Source of the DNA: JBGTLW01 sp964614575
GTDB taxonomy: Bacteria; Planctomycetota; Phycisphaerae; Phycisphaerales; Phycisphaeraceae
Direction of reading: 5' to 3'
Length of the DNA: 16,186 nt
NCBI GenBank assembly: GCA_964614575.1
Contig: CAZTLX010000083.1
Span: forward strand, 1 to 16,186
Shown: positions 15,679 through 16,186 of the stretch, in pieces
Layout: the number at the start of each line of letters is the position of its first letter
Numbering within the stretch: the stretch's first letter is position 1
The notes under the pieces: model-generated
Seen by the model: only the letters and a program-made list of their open reading frames with translations
The model's database searches: none
What the model was told of the DNA's origin: nothing
Position numbers and translations under genes: made by a program

Positions 15679-16186
15679 TTGATCTTCGACAACCTCCTAT
15701 CCTGGTTCAGCGTCGATATGGGTATCGATCTGGGCACCTGCAACACGCTGGTCTGTGTCCGCGGGGAGGGCATCGTGCTCAACGAGCCCTCCGTCGTCGC
15801 CGTGAAGAAGGGCACCAACCAGGTGCTCCAGGGCGGCAACGCCGTGGGCTGGGTCGCCAAGGAGATGCTCGGCAAGACACCCGGAAGCATCACGGCGATC
15901 CGTCCGTTGAAAGACGGGGTGATCTCCGACTTCGAGATCACCGAGGCGATGCTCGGNNNNNNNNNNCCGCAAGGTCAACGGCAAGCGCCCGTTCGTCAAG
16001 CCCCGCGTCGTCATCGCGGTGCCCTCGGGCATCACCGCCGTGGAAAAACGAGCGGTGCTCGACTCGGCCGAGCGGGCGGGGGCGCGGCGGGTGTACCTGG
16101 TGGAAGAACCGATGGCCGCGGGCATCGGCGCGAACCTGCCGATCGTCGAGGCGACCGCGAGCATGATCGTGGATATCGGCGGCGGG
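15679..16186 (+). CDS. mreB: Rod-shape actin homologue MreB, 3' end beyond window, assembly gap inside
   Basis: MreB forms membrane-bound actin-like filaments that guide peptidoglycan synthesis. From TTG 15679 the protein reads MIFDNLLSWFSVDMGIDLGT, the usual MreB N-terminus, followed by CNTLVCVRGEGIVLNEPSVV (the first nucleotide-phosphate loop, with Cys for the common Ala), then WVAKEMLGKTP and IRPLKDGVISDFEITEAML. After a 10-N gap it continues RKVNGKRPFVKPRVVIAVPS, GITAVEKRAVLDSAERAG and EEPMAAGIGANLPI, and stops at the window edge in VDIGGG, the second phosphate loop. The frame shifts across the 10 Ns as written; a missing length of 9 restores it. AGGA at 15665-15668 supports the TTG. ATG 15718 would cut off the membrane-binding N-terminus. 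Nothing after residue 168 or so is visible. Confidence 0.93.
   Translation, partial: MIFDNLLSWFSVDMGIDLGTCNTLVCVRGEGIVLNEPSVVAVKKGTNQVLQGGNAVGWVAKEMLGKTPGSITAIRPLKDGVISDFEITEAMLXXXXPQGQRQAPVRQAPRRHRGALGHHRRGKTSGARLGRAGGGAAGVPGGRTDGRGHRREPADRRGDREHDRGYRRR
15957..15966. other. Assembly gap of 10 Ns inside mreB
   Basis: Ten N characters interrupt the mreB frame between EITEAMLG and RKVNGK. Ten is a common placeholder value. The coding frame needs a multiple of three, and nine bases (the last base of Gly plus most of a Tyr-Phe-Ile-like segment) would fit typical MreB proteins. Confidence 0.95.

Noticed and set aside
15679..16186. mreB as a frameshifted pseudogene
   Set aside because: The frame change coincides exactly with ten Ns; both halves match MreB closely and a nine-base gap removes the shift.

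Overview
The window is GC-rich and densely coding. It looks chromosomal and most resembles a planctomycete, probably of the class Phycisphaerae. The reasons are: a membrane protein with the CxxC-NYxLxGL-CPxCG zinc ribbon style common in that group, mixed ATG/TTG/GTG starts, genes without a Shine-Dalgarno sequence next to genes with a good one, and palindromic repeats between genes. The lineage is an inference from gene content, not a database match. No rRNA, tRNA, CRISPR array, phage or intact insertion sequence was seen.

Layout. The left edge (1-456, minus) is the 5' part of a gene for a small two-helix membrane protein. A 650-base gene-free stretch follows. It holds a two-part heptanucleotide array (549-653) and a nested inverted-repeat element (828-1025) that looks like a non-autonomous mobile-element relic. 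Next are a sodium:solute symporter (1108-3063, plus) and, convergent to it, a processive-type membrane glycosyltransferase 2 (3162-4709, minus). A divergent spacer (4710-5042) leads into an operon-like plus-strand run: a TolB-like propeller lipoprotein, a second lipoprotein, a 100-residue unknown protein and a XerC-type tyrosine recombinase. This run ends at a convincing intrinsic terminator (8724-8750).

After the terminator comes a small protein that looks like a degenerate NodB-fold deacetylase (8795-9379). A zinc-ribbon membrane protein (9589-11025) follows, bracketed by two copies of the same palindromic repeat. Then come apolipoprotein N-acyltransferase lnt (11146-12921) and an exported HEAT-repeat protein (12988-14094). 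Last is a likely cell-shape block: a membrane-anchored coiled-coil protein with MreC-like architecture (14342-15220), a 60-residue single-helix protein (15278-15460) and mreB (15679 to the window end, interrupted by a 10-N assembly gap).

How the genes fit together. Most of the window concerns the cell envelope: lipoproteins and the enzyme that N-acylates them, polysaccharide synthesis, transport, and MreB-directed wall growth. XerC resolves chromosome dimers. The most promising leads for something undescribed are the coiled-coil/small-helix/mreB block as a non-canonical MreC/MreD substitute, the degenerate deacetylase, and the repeat-bracketed zinc-ribbon/propeller membrane protein.
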